Assembly (NCBI GenBank): GCA_041664945.1
Contig: JBAYJY010000098.1
Span: 1 to 16,302 of the forward strand
Direction of reading: 5' to 3'
Length of the DNA: 16,302 bases
Source: JBAYJY01 sp041664945
GTDB lineage: Bacteria > UBP15 > UBA6099
The translations under genes and the position numbers were made by a program. Shown in pieces: positions 1 to 6,709 of this stretch (the first letter of the stretch is position 1; the number at the start of each line of letters is the position of its first letter). A model generated the notes under the pieces. That model did not search any database. It had not been told where the DNA came from and was given only the letters and a program-made list of their open reading frames with translations.

Positions 1-349
1 CCTTGTGATAGAAAATAGTAATGCCGCGCTCTCTCATTTTCTCCGTCGCGATGTAGGATTCCATTGTGTTGCGGCCGAAGCGTGATATAGACCATGTGAG
101 AACCAAATCGAAAGGTGGCGGCTTCTGCAGCGAATCTTTCAGCATGCGCGTGAATTCCGGGCGATTGCTGGCGCCGCCGGAAAAGCCGGCGTCGTTGTAA
201 ACCTCGAACACGGGCTTGCCGCGCCTTGCTGCTTCATGCTTGAGAGTTTCGATTTGAGACTCGATGGACATTCCTTCTTCGGCCTGCTTCTGCGTGCTGA
301 CGCGCACGTAGATGGCGCAGGGTTTTTCCTGTTTCTGGTTCTCAGTCAT
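1..349 (-). CDS. Serine recombinase (resolvase/invertase), N-terminal part, cut by window edge
   Basis: Cuts and rejoins DNA through a serine nucleophile; a large serine integrase or a resolvase. The frame begins MTENQKQEKPCAIYVRVSTQ and stays open to position 1 (116 codons visible). Arg16 and the catalytic Ser18 lie in YVRVST. The segment after it (EEGMSIESQIETL) and the later WSISRFGRN block, which holds the conserved arginines, are typical of the resolvase catalytic domain. The DNA-binding C-terminus lies outside the window, so a large integrase cannot be told from a short resolvase. The ATG lies inside the end of the upstream 65-codon gene (8-nt overlap), implying translational coupling. 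It is the last visible gene of the minus-strand operon. Domain assignment is secure; the role (element integrase, nested element or DNA inversion) is inference. Confidence 0.9.
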   Translation of the reverse strand, partial: MTENQKQEKPCAIYVRVSTQKQAEEGMSIESQIETLKHEAARRGKPVFEVYNDAGFSGGASNRPEFTRMLKDSLQKPPPFDLVLTWSISRFGRNTMESYIATEKMRERGITIFYHK

Positions 350-539
350 TATCCGGCACACTCCCTTCATCGATGTCCTGTAGGTTACCTCCACATGCGT
401 GTGTCATGAAGTAATTCAGAAAGAAAGATTTCATGCACACGGACACGGGCCGCTTGCGGTTTTTGATGGATGTGAAGACATCCCTGCATTCCGCGAAAAA
501 CCTATTCAGTTGTTCGGCGATGTATTTCCTGTTTGCCAA
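342..539 (-). CDS. 65-residue hypothetical protein, TTG start, coupled to the serine recombinase
   Basis: The start is a TTG at 537-539, preceded by AAAGGAGG with a 7-nt spacer; this very strong ribosome-binding site makes the gene credible despite its size and start codon. The product is basic at the N-terminus (MANRKYIAEQLNRFFAE) and acidic at the end (DIDEGSVPDND), with a hydrophobic SFFLNYFMTHAC stretch in between that looks too short and mixed for a membrane helix. I do not recognise the family. Its stop overlaps the recombinase start by 8 nt, so the two are probably translated together, which suggests an accessory role in recombination such as a directionality factor or regulator. That role is inference only. 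Confidence 0.65.
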   Translation of the reverse strand: MANRKYIAEQLNRFFAECRDVFTSIKNRKRPVSVCMKSFFLNYFMTHACGGNLQDIDEGSVPDND

Positions 540-562
540 CTTTATGCCTCCTTTTTATTATT

Positions 563-577
563 ATGAAATATTTTCAT
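563..577. repeat. Short AT-rich palindrome upstream of the 65-residue gene
   Basis: ATGAAA-TAT-TTTCAT, 6-bp arms around 3 nt, lies in the 53-bp gap between the 633-residue gene and the ribosome-binding site of the 65-residue gene. It could be an operator or mRNA hairpin. It lacks a GC stem and a following T-tract, so it is not a terminator. Confidence 0.3.
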
Positions 578-592
578 GTTGACTTTATTTGT

Positions 593-2494
593 TCATAATG
601 TGACCGAGCTTTCCGCGTCTACAACAGGAGAAATGAACACAACATTTCGTCCATGCTTTTTCTTTTCAAGAAGACCGGCGTCGACAAGATTGTCGAGCAG
701 TACGAACCATTTCGCTTTTCTGCCGACACAATCTTTGTGTGTTACAAATTTATTTTTGCTGAGAATCGCATATAATTCTTTGACAATCGTCGCTGAAAAA
801 GCCGGGCTGATTCTTGCGGCGTCTGCAAAAGATAAATATCCATCCGTTTCGAACAGTGCATTCGCTTTGTTTTGCTCTTCAGGGGCTTCTGCGGTTTCGG
901 CATCCACATTTCCCATCATCTCAGTAAAATAGGCGGCAAGCAGCAGCATCTGTAATTCCTCATTACTTTCCGGGCTGTACTTGTCGGCAACCGTGTTATA
1001 AGTTTTCTTCCTCGTCCCCTTGATGTACTCCTCGTACAAATCCTTCGCTTCCATAATGCGATTTCTCAGATACTTCGGGGTGTCGAACACGGTCATGTCG
1101 CCGTTGTAGATAATGAGGTGCGTTTCATGCTCGTCGCGCGGGGTGCGCAACATGGCCTGACACACAGCCCGGTTGCGATTGTATCCAAGAAGGTCGCCCA
1201 TCGTGATCCGCATATTTGTGGATGAATTTATCGCCGCCACATAGTCGAAGAAATGATCGAAGTTGGCGCGCTCGTTGCCGTCCGCGATAGACAGGTGGAA
1301 ATCCGGCAGATTCTTGCCTCTGGCCCGCGATGAACGGTAGTTGTCCATGAACATGCAGCTTGCACGTTCGAGATGAAGCCTTGTTTCGGCAGGCGCGTTG
1401 GGATGCAGCAAAACTTCATCTCCGGAGTAGTGAACCACATTGTCGTCAGAATCCAATAAGCGCGCTTTAAACTTCATCCGTCCCGCATTTCGCTTGTATG
1501 AATCGAAAAGGGATTTCGCCATATTCTTATTCTTTGCGAAGTAGTAGAGATTCAGATCATCGTCCGACATGTCTATGCAGTAGTTAAAGAACTTGAAGAA
1601 CGAATCGTGGTTAAGCGCCTTTGGCTTTACCGGATTGTCCCGTTTGTTGCCGGAGAGCAGAATCTCGCCCATGCAATTATTGTGAAGAACAAGGGTGGCG
1701 AGATTGTGCATTCCGACTGTTGTGCCGTAATAGTCGATGCCCTTCTCATCGAGAAGGAATACGGCGGCCGCCATTGCCGGTTCTATGAATGTGCCTGGCA
1801 GCAACACATTCACTTGAAATTGCAGGAGGTCTACGGTATTTCCAAACTGTTCCTTATCAAGATAACTGAGGACGATCCGGCAGGCGTTTTCAGTCTCATC
1901 GTTTCTCGGCACATGACGCAGCAGAGCGCCGTTGTTCGGAACATTCTCGCAGAATTCCAGAAACAGCAGAAAAACGTTGATGCTATTTTTATAGACCGCA
2001 TCCCCATTGCGGTAATACTGATAATCCTCGTTTGATGAATAAATGCCTGGCACGGAGAAACGGAACCTGCCGGGAGCATCATCGCTCGGCGGTTCCTCGT
2101 CGTACTGTATTTCATCCGGCTTAACGAGGACTTTTACGAAATTTATCGCCGGATATTTTGTAATCTCGTCCTGATAGCCGAAGATGATGCCGGTATCAGT
2201 GACGCCATGAATATCATCGCCGCCCGAAGCGCATAGATGTTCGTTCTCTCTTCTGATGTGCTGCTCCACGGTTATGCTTTTCTCGTTGGGCTTTTTGTAA
2301 AAATCAGCGGGTTTGAGTATTTGTTCGAGGCGATGGATATTTTTCTCAACAGCATCAAGATCGAAGATGTCTTTTCGGATGACATTTCTTGCGACCTCTT
2401 CTCGCACCGTGTTAACGGCATCCCGCAGCGCGTTTATGAAATCAGCCGGGCCGCCGGCGGGCGTGTTGATGGGGTCCCTGTATCTCGGCTCCAT
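593..2494 (-). CDS. 633-residue protein of unknown function with a probable C-terminal winged helix
   Basis: Intact 633-codon frame with no family I recognise. No P-loop, nuclease or zinc-finger motif is evident. Residues about 560-625 (FSATIVKELYAILSKNKFVT followed by LLDNLVDAGLLEKKKHGRNV) look like a winged-helix DNA-binding domain with a basic wing. The N-terminal 80 residues are helical and charged and could be coiled coil. The given ATG has no Shine-Dalgarno sequence. The reading frame is open upstream for 23 more codons to the TGA at 2564-2566, and these encode a Cys-rich stretch (KPRCGQCRLSY). That is the same frame as the polymerase C-terminal ORF, so this may be the tail of a larger polymerase/primase polyprotein instead of a separate gene. 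Its position between the polymerase and recombinase genes suggests replication or partition; this is inference. Confidence 0.7.
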   Translation of the reverse strand: MEPRYRDPINTPAGGPADFINALRDAVNTVREEVARNVIRKDIFDLDAVEKNIHRLEQILKPADFYKKPNEKSITVEQHIRRENEHLCASGGDDIHGVTDTGIIFGYQDEITKYPAINFVKVLVKPDEIQYDEEPPSDDAPGRFRFSVPGIYSSNEDYQYYRNGDAVYKNSINVFLLFLEFCENVPNNGALLRHVPRNDETENACRIVLSYLDKEQFGNTVDLLQFQVNVLLPGTFIEPAMAAAVFLLDEKGIDYYGTTVGMHNLATLVLHNNCMGEILLSGNKRDNPVKPKALNHDSFFKFFNYCIDMSDDDLNLYYFAKNKNMAKSLFDSYKRNAGRMKFKARLLDSDDNVVHYSGDEVLLHPNAPAETRLHLERASCMFMDNYRSSRARGKNLPDFHLSIADGNERANFDHFFDYVAAINSSTNMRITMGDLLGYNRNRAVCQAMLRTPRDEHETHLIIYNGDMTVFDTPKYLRNRIMEAKDLYEEYIKGTRKKTYNTVADKYSPESNEELQMLLLAAYFTEMMGNVDAETAEAPEEQNKANALFETDGYLSFADAARISPAFSATIVKELYAILSKNKFVTHKDCVGRKAKWFVLLDNLVDAGLLEKKKHGRNVVFISPVVDAESSVTL

Positions 2495-2563
2495 GTCGCC
2501 GTTTGAAAAGCGTGTGCTGTATGACAGCCTGCACTGCCCGCATCGCGGCTTTCTGCAATATCT

Positions 2564-3424
2564 TCAGAACGCTATCGATTGTCTCGACACAGCGCCGCGC
2601 GGCGGCAAGAGCGTTCTCGACATTTTTGACTGGTCGCCGGTTTCAGCTTCAAGCTCAATGATAAAATCGCCGGACTTCGGGCAAAAACGGGTAATATTCT
2701 TGTCCGGCAGACGGGCGCACAGATATTGAAAAGTTGATGCGTAAACATCCGTATCCGAATATTTCTCTCTTAACTCAACAAGAGCATTACCGTCATCAGC
2801 CGGGATAAATATGTGTCTCTTGATGCCTTTCTTGGATTTAAAACCTTTTGAAAGTTCCACATATCTGTTCAGCGTCCCAGCCTCGGTTCTCGAAGTGGAT
2901 ATCGCGCCAACAGACATTTTTCCTGACACACGACGCGTAATTTCGCTGGATGGCGTATTGAACAAGAGCCGGTACTGCTCCGGCGTGAAAAGAGGCTGCA
3001 ATCTCTGAAGCGCCCGATCAAGTTTCCGGAGATAATGCCCGGTGTCCACGTTGTTGTTCTCCGGGTTGTATTTGAAATCGAATTCTACTCCGGGGTCATC
3101 ATCGGCATGATTGCCTGATGAGTGGTAATAACCGACGGAGCCGCCGACCAGACAAACGCGCCCTTCTTTGGGCAGAAGCATTTTGTCATATACAGGTCTT
3201 TTTCCTGCGCCGCCTTTTATTATTTCCCGATACTCATCGCCACTCATCGTGATGGTTTCGCGCATCACGAATTCCGACAACGGCAACCGATATTCCGTAA
3301 CAGCTTTACGCAGTTCAAGAACACGATCATGAAGTCGCTGGAGGTTATTTGTAAGAACGCTCTCAGCAGCCGTTTTTAGAAGCCCCTGATTAATTTCAAT
3401 CCCTGCGATTTCCCAGCAGACCAC
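2564..3424 (-). CDS. Family B DNA polymerase, C-terminal (thumb) part continuing into a primase-like segment; out of frame with the main ORF
   Basis: The first ~165 residues match the thumb region of bacterial family B polymerases: a helical stretch followed by VDTGHYLRKLDRALQRLQPL, the usual last block of the thumb. After a linker, residues ~205-275 (GIKRHIFIPADDGN, TDVYASTFQYL, NITRFCPKSGDFIIELEAE) resemble the start of archaeo-eukaryotic-type primases, where the last block normally carries the DxD metal site (here ELE, degenerate). The nominal GTG start has no ribosome-binding site and lies inside the upstream ORF; this piece is really joined to it by a single-base shift at the GGG at 3401-3403. 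A second shift at the T5 run at 2623-2627 would continue in another frame as VENALAAARRCVETID, the helix expected after the primase strand. Polymerase assignment is firm, primase assignment tentative. Confidence 0.7.
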   Translation of the reverse strand: MVCWEIAGIEINQGLLKTAAESVLTNNLQRLHDRVLELRKAVTEYRLPLSEFVMRETITMSGDEYREIIKGGAGKRPVYDKMLLPKEGRVCLVGGSVGYYHSSGNHADDDPGVEFDFKYNPENNNVDTGHYLRKLDRALQRLQPLFTPEQYRLLFNTPSSEITRRVSGKMSVGAISTSRTEAGTLNRYVELSKGFKSKKGIKRHIFIPADDGNALVELREKYSDTDVYASTFQYLCARLPDKNITRFCPKSGDFIIELEAETGDQSKMSRTLLPPRGAVSRQSIAF

Positions 3425-5003
3425 CGGTAATCGAAACGTTCCCGGCAGCGTCCAGCAGCGCGTAATTCTTTTTACGCAGACTCAGCATAGATGGCCAGAC
3501 TCTATCAATGTCGATTTCTATGTAACCGGGCAACTTTCTCTTTAGAGCGTCGCGCAGTTTCAAAAACCCGGTGTTTGGGTTTTCTTTGGTTTCATCAGTG
3601 ACCGAGAAATGGCAACCGTCCTTGTCACATTGGATCGGCGCGAAACCATTGTTTTGGAGAACAGAGATGATCGTTTTCATGATCTCCCGGCCCTTTGCGG
3701 TTATCCGGGCTGCCGCATCGAAATCGGCGAAATATGAATATTGGTGGCCGAGCATTCCGTAAGCCGAATTGACAAGTATCTTCAGCGATTTCTGGATGTT
3801 GTCGTAACGAACGCGATCTTCCGCAGGCACATTGTCACGATGGTTCTTAGCCTCGACGCGCATGCTTATCATTTTCTCAATCAAGGGCAGAAAGACTCCA
3901 AGCGTATCTGATTCCGGCGCTATCTTCTTGCCGACCATGATTGATGGATATTGCGATACGACATCCACTTTTGCAACGTCGTCGCATTTGCCGGTGATGA
4001 ATCTTTCGTTGTATCCGCCTTCAAAGAGCGACGGCTCTTGCGGTTTTGGAATGGCGCGTCCCTGCCACAGATATTCTCGCAGCATCATAAGCTCGATCTT
4101 TTTCGCTTGCCCTGCAAAACACAGTTTTCCAAGCGGTATGGGAACCATCTTCGACTGATAGAATTCCGCGGGCAGTAGAATTTCAGAAATCCTAGACACA
4201 GCTTCCGACTGCGCGACTGTTCTCTCGACTATTCGTTCCCGGTCGGCTTCCCATTCATGTGCGGTACGCCAAGACCCTCCGATGGCGTAATCTGTTGTGC
4301 CGGTCACGTCATTTGCAACAGCGCAAGCGTCGAGTTCACCCGTGTCAGGGCTCACCGCCCCGGACTTTTCCGCCAGTACCAACGTGTCCACGGCATGCCG
4401 CCCCGGAACAAGATAATTTTTGAATGGAGACTTCTTGCCGGCGATGGTTCGGTTCGAATCATCGCTGGTGACAAAATGAAAACTGCGTCCTAACCGGAGC
4501 ATGATATCGTGCATCCGGCGCTTGGTTGCCAACAATGGAAGAATCAAGCCGAAAAGATCATGTCTTTCAATACCATCCGGGTCGCGATCTGTTACTCTTT
4601 CTATGATGTCAATGAGCATTTCTTTCTCGGTCATCTCATTGGCGTGCATAACAACCTGCCATCCAGTGTTATCTGCCAGCGCGACGCAAAGAATCTTGTT
4701 TTCAGAATTGGTAGTCTGAGTGTACCGAGGTTCCCACGGCATGGCCACGGACATCGCAATCCGCATCCGCCTGTGATCGGAAAACTCCATGCCTCTGAAC
4801 TGTCCGATGCCGGATTGCATCAGAAGCTGGTTTTCGGTGTCAGGGATATGGAGGATGTCGGGAATTCGGTATGTTTCTTTTTTGTCGAAGTTCGTGCTGT
4901 TGACATGGTTATAATTTGCAACTGCCATGCTGCGCGCATTCAAAAAAGCTGCTAAGGATGAAAAGTAGTAGGCATGGCGAAAATGCTCGGGCCCGCTGAA
5001 CAC
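3396..5003 (-). CDS. Family B DNA polymerase, main part (exonuclease-like and polymerase domains)
   Basis: Template-directed DNA synthesis, probably replication of the mobile element. Numbering from the GTG at 5003: motif A VDVVSQYPSI with Asp347; motif B KILVNSAYG (Lys408, Asn412, Tyr415, Gly416); motif C CDKDG (Asp460, Asp462, with Lys replacing the usual Thr between them); KKNY at 511-514. The block KIELMMLREYLWQGRAIPKP, then FEGGY, is typical of the family. All three proofreading motifs are lost: Exo I DxE is Ala83-Met-Ser85, Exo II N..D is Asp149..Ile154, and Exo III aligns without its Asp (HEWEADRE, 249-256). The GTG is not the natural start: the same frame continues upstream through LLSDERYADG to a TGA at 5097-5099, beyond which the true N-terminus lies. 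The frame stops at 3396 after LLGNRRD; a single-base shift at 3399-3404 restores the family sequence. Confidence 0.85.
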   Translation of the reverse strand: MFSGPEHFRHAYYFSSLAAFLNARSMAVANYNHVNSTNFDKKETYRIPDILHIPDTENQLLMQSGIGQFRGMEFSDHRRMRIAMSVAMPWEPRYTQTTNSENKILCVALADNTGWQVVMHANEMTEKEMLIDIIERVTDRDPDGIERHDLFGLILPLLATKRRMHDIMLRLGRSFHFVTSDDSNRTIAGKKSPFKNYLVPGRHAVDTLVLAEKSGAVSPDTGELDACAVANDVTGTTDYAIGGSWRTAHEWEADRERIVERTVAQSEAVSRISEILLPAEFYQSKMVPIPLGKLCFAGQAKKIELMMLREYLWQGRAIPKPQEPSLFEGGYNERFITGKCDDVAKVDVVSQYPSIMVGKKIAPESDTLGVFLPLIEKMISMRVEAKNHRDNVPAEDRVRYDNIQKSLKILVNSAYGMLGHQYSYFADFDAAARITAKGREIMKTIISVLQNNGFAPIQCDKDGCHFSVTDETKENPNTGFLKLRDALKRKLPGYIEIDIDRVWPSMLSLRKKNYALLDAAGNVSITGGLLGNRRD

Positions 5004-5096
5004 CTTATGTTCCGCGCAATCGATCCCGTCGGCATACCGCTCGTCAGATAGGAGAAAAAAATAATGACAGGGAATCTTCCGCTTCTCAACGGCGTT

Positions 5097-5225
5097 TCAC
5101 TGCCGGATATAAACTGTCCTCGCCTTGCCGACCGCGACTACTCCATTGAGCGGGTTTGCCCCATAGAGAATCCGGTCGATATCCGAGGACGATATTTCTA
5201 TGTTGGTCTGGTTTTTATTCATCAT
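5097..5225 (-). pseudogene. Family B DNA polymerase, N-terminal fragment ending at an in-frame TGA
   Basis: A 42-codon frame from the ATGATG at 5220-5225, 25 bp after the spoVG-like stop, with GGAGA 10 nt upstream of the first ATG. It encodes MMNKNQTNIEISSSDIDRIL, then LYGANPLNGVVAVGKARTVY, matching the usual N-terminus of this polymerase group (LxGxDPTPGIVAVE followed by a strand). Codon 43 is TGA (5097-5099). Reading on in the same frame without any shift gives NAVEKRKIPCHYFFLLSDERY and runs into the main polymerase ORF at 5003. So the two pieces are one gene interrupted by one stop codon, from a substitution or sequencing error and not an indel. Confidence 0.75.
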
Positions 5226-5250
5226 TCGCGCAATTTCTCCGGTTCATTTT

Positions 5251-5523
5251 TCAGCGCAAGGTCAGAGATTGCTCTATCGCTTGCTGTATTTCTTCGTGGC
5301 ACGCGCCGTTAATTGGTTTGTGATAGAAGTACATGCAGCGCTCATCTTTCTTTCTCGCCGGAAAGGTGATCGCCACCCGGCCTGTTCCATCTTTTCTCAC
5401 GGCGATGTCGCCGATAAACAGGCATCGGTTCAACACCATCGAGGCCCACGCGATGATGCCGTCAGGCCTGCCGGTTTCAAATCTGATATTGATTTCAGAA
5501 ATGTCGAATGCAGCCTCATTCAT
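5251..5523 (-). CDS. SpoVG family protein
   Basis: A 90-residue protein starting MNEAAFDISEINIRFE. It aligns along its length with SpoVG: the strand ISEINIRF, then IIAWASMVLNRCLFIGDIAV (SpoVG has AIASITLDHEFVVHDIRV), then GRVAITFPARK (LFVAMPSK), then HKPINGACHEEIQQAI (AHPINSSTRGKIQDAV). Known SpoVG proteins are small site-specific nucleic-acid-binding regulators. The start was set at the ATG at 5521-5523 because GGAGGT lies 7 nt upstream; the frame is open for 21 further codons but without a better site. It precedes the polymerase by 25 bp in the same direction, so it probably shares its mRNA. Gene symbol left empty because this is a mobile-element paralogue. Confidence 0.8.
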   Translation of the reverse strand: MNEAAFDISEINIRFETGRPDGIIAWASMVLNRCLFIGDIAVRKDGTGRVAITFPARKKDERCMYFYHKPINGACHEEIQQAIEQSLTLR

Positions 5524-5576
5524 TTCTCGAACCTCCGTTACGTTATGATTTCTCTCATCGATCCGCTTTCCGGTCG

Positions 5577-5675
5577 TCACTGCCACATGTTCCTTTTGAG
5601 TCCTGCCTGCGAGTTACTTACCGAAAAAAAGTCATTTTGGACGGATTTTTCTGAAATGATTTTCAAGCTTTTCAT
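5577..5675 (-). CDS. Possible 32-residue ORF coupled to the next one (doubtful)
   Basis: MKSLKIISEKSVQNDFFSVS and 12 more residues. Its ATG overlaps the stop of the 55-codon ORF as ATGA, and its stop lies about 50 bp before spoVG. No ribosome-binding site of its own. A chain of coupled small ORFs leading into the replication genes would make sense, but the ORF is short enough to be chance. Confidence 0.2.
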   Translation of the reverse strand: MKSLKIISEKSVQNDFFSVSNSQAGLKRNMWQ

Positions 5676-5839
5676 TTCACGCCGTCTTTTCGGCATCTCC
5701 CACAAAGTAATAAGGGGCATTGTACTGGCCGGATGGGACAAAATTTCTGAGAATCCCCGCTTGGCAAGCATGTGCTGCCTTTGAGGGTTGGCATTCCGTT
5801 GTCCCATTCTGAACTTTGTGGACTGCTTACTGTCGGCAT
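5672..5839 (-). CDS. Possible 55-residue Cys-rich small protein (doubtful)
   Basis: Frame MPTVSSPQSSEWDNG... ending CPLLLCGRCRKDGVK. Five cysteines, four of them clustered (FCPIRPVQCPLLLCGRC), resemble a small zinc-binding protein of the sort common in phages. Against it: GAGG lies immediately before the ATG, too close for a normal site, and no homologue comes to mind. It runs in the same direction as spoVG and overlaps a further small ORF by 4 nt. Confidence 0.3.
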   Translation of the reverse strand: MPTVSSPQSSEWDNGMPTLKGSTCLPSGDSQKFCPIRPVQCPLLLCGRCRKDGVK

Positions 5840-5877
5840 CCTCGCGCGAATTACTGCCCGATTATGTAAAAGGCATT

Positions 5878-6096
5878 TTAAGGGCGATTTTTTAAGCGGA
5901 CATTTTTAAATCTTATGTCCGCTGGCAGGGTTCGCCGTCCCCAAGGCCCGTCAAAATGGCAAATACGCCTCATTTCATGTGTGTTTTCCATATTGGACAT
6001 CCTCGCGAACTGCTTCTTAATTTTGAAAAAGACCTTTCTGAATATTTTTTTTTGGGCGAACATTTCTAAAATCTTGTTCCTGATGTAAAAATTCAT
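5878..6096 (-). CDS. Possible 72-residue basic hypothetical protein
   Basis: Start chosen at the ATG at 6094-6096 because GAGGGG lies about 7 nt upstream. The product begins MNFYIRNKILEMFAQKKIFR and is strongly basic over its first 45 residues (KKIFRKVFFKIKKQFARM), then less so. The frame extends upstream to a TTG at 6180 without a better site. No family recognised. The end of the ORF overlaps a perfect 9-bp inverted repeat. Could be a small DNA-binding protein, or chance in an AT-rich region. Confidence 0.3.
   Translation of the reverse strand: MNFYIRNKILEMFAQKKIFRKVFFKIKKQFARMSNMENTHEMRRICHFDGPWGRRTLPADIRFKNVRLKNRP
5895..5923. repeat. Perfect 9-bp inverted repeat at the end of the 72-residue ORF
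   Basis: AGCGGACAT, 11-nt loop, ATGTCCGCT. It is stable enough to form an RNA hairpin on either strand. The minus-strand side is followed by TAAAAAATC, an A-tract instead of a T-tract, so it is not a standard intrinsic terminator in that direction. It may be a processing or attenuation hairpin, or a protein-binding site. Confidence 0.4.
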
Positions 6097-6178
6097 ATTA
6101 TTCCCCTCATGAGCGTGTGCAATAGTATTCAATGACGCGCCATAATTCGCTATAATGCTGTTGTTCGTAGCGCTTATC

Positions 6179-6202
6179 AAAAAAAAGTCCCCCTACTTAT
6201 TA
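6179..6202 (-). promoter_or_regulatory. TATAAGTAGGGGG-like motif, copy 1
   Basis: Minus strand TAATAAGTAGGGGGAC followed by eight T. First of four same-oriented copies (with 6278-6294, 6669-6690 and 7254-7273). Function unknown: the TAATAA/TATAAG core would suit a -10 element. Confidence 0.35.
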
Positions 6203-6277
6203 CATACGCTAAATGGTGTTGATTTTTCCGGCATGTTTCAAAATCGCTGTCTCCGAGCCTGATGCCGAAAGTGAAAC

Positions 6278-6294
6278 ATCTCCTACTTATATAT
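6278..6294 (-). promoter_or_regulatory. TATAAGTAGGGGG-like motif, copy 2
   Basis: Minus strand TATATAAGTAGGAGATG, 91 bp from copy 1 and in the same orientation. The GGAG followed by ATG would also be a start site, but that frame closes after 14 codons. Confidence 0.35.
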
Positions 6295-6668
6295 GCGTGT
6301 TTTTAGCCCACTTTTCTGAAGGATATCTTTTAAATATTATCCCTTCTTTAAAAAATGGCTTTAGAACAAGCTTTTTTGCGAACGCCCGGAACCGTCATTT
6401 TGACCGTCACGATTTCCATCATGTACTTGGTGGCTAACTCGTCGAAGGTGTTTGTTCTTCTGCAAACCAAGTCGCTCATATATACATTGCGAAAAATCGG
6501 GCAAATCTATGATGGGAATTTCAAATAGTTGTGTCTGAGCCCTGTTCATGGTGTCATGGATGGCGAGCATCGCACTGCGGAACGGGTTAATAACCTCAGC
6601 TTTGTCGTCAACCGGGCGGGTCCACGAATCACGCTGGAAGGCCATATTGCACGATTCACTTCGCATTT

Positions 6669-6690
6669 GAAAAAATACCCCCTACTTATA
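6669..6690 (-). promoter_or_regulatory. TATAAGTAGGGGG-like motif, copy 3
   Basis: Minus strand TATAAGTAGGGGGTATTTTT, followed 4-5 nt later by ATG. A perfect 5-bp inverted repeat (6696-6709) lies immediately upstream, as an operator might. Confidence 0.35.
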
Positions 6691-6695
6691 CGCGG

Positions 6696-6709
6696 CTGTT
6701 TTTGAACAG
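6696..6709. promoter_or_regulatory. Operator-like palindrome next to motif copy 3
   Basis: CTGTT-TTTG-AACAG, 5-bp perfect arms around 4 nt. It lies 6 bp upstream of motif copy 3 on the minus strand, where a repressor would block a promoter. Confidence 0.3.

Noticed and set aside
5051..5070. T-run in the polymerase N-terminus as a -1 slippery site joining two frames
   Set aside because: Careful counting shows seven T, and the frame is the same on both sides; only the TGA at 5097-5099 interrupts it.
5097..5099. TGA read as an amino acid (alternative genetic code)
   Set aside because: Other genes use TGG for Trp and end normally at TGA, and the other breaks are frameshifts that recoding of TGA would not mend. 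A substitution or sequence error is simpler.
5895..5923. Intrinsic terminator
   Set aside because: A good stem, but no T-tract follows on either strand.
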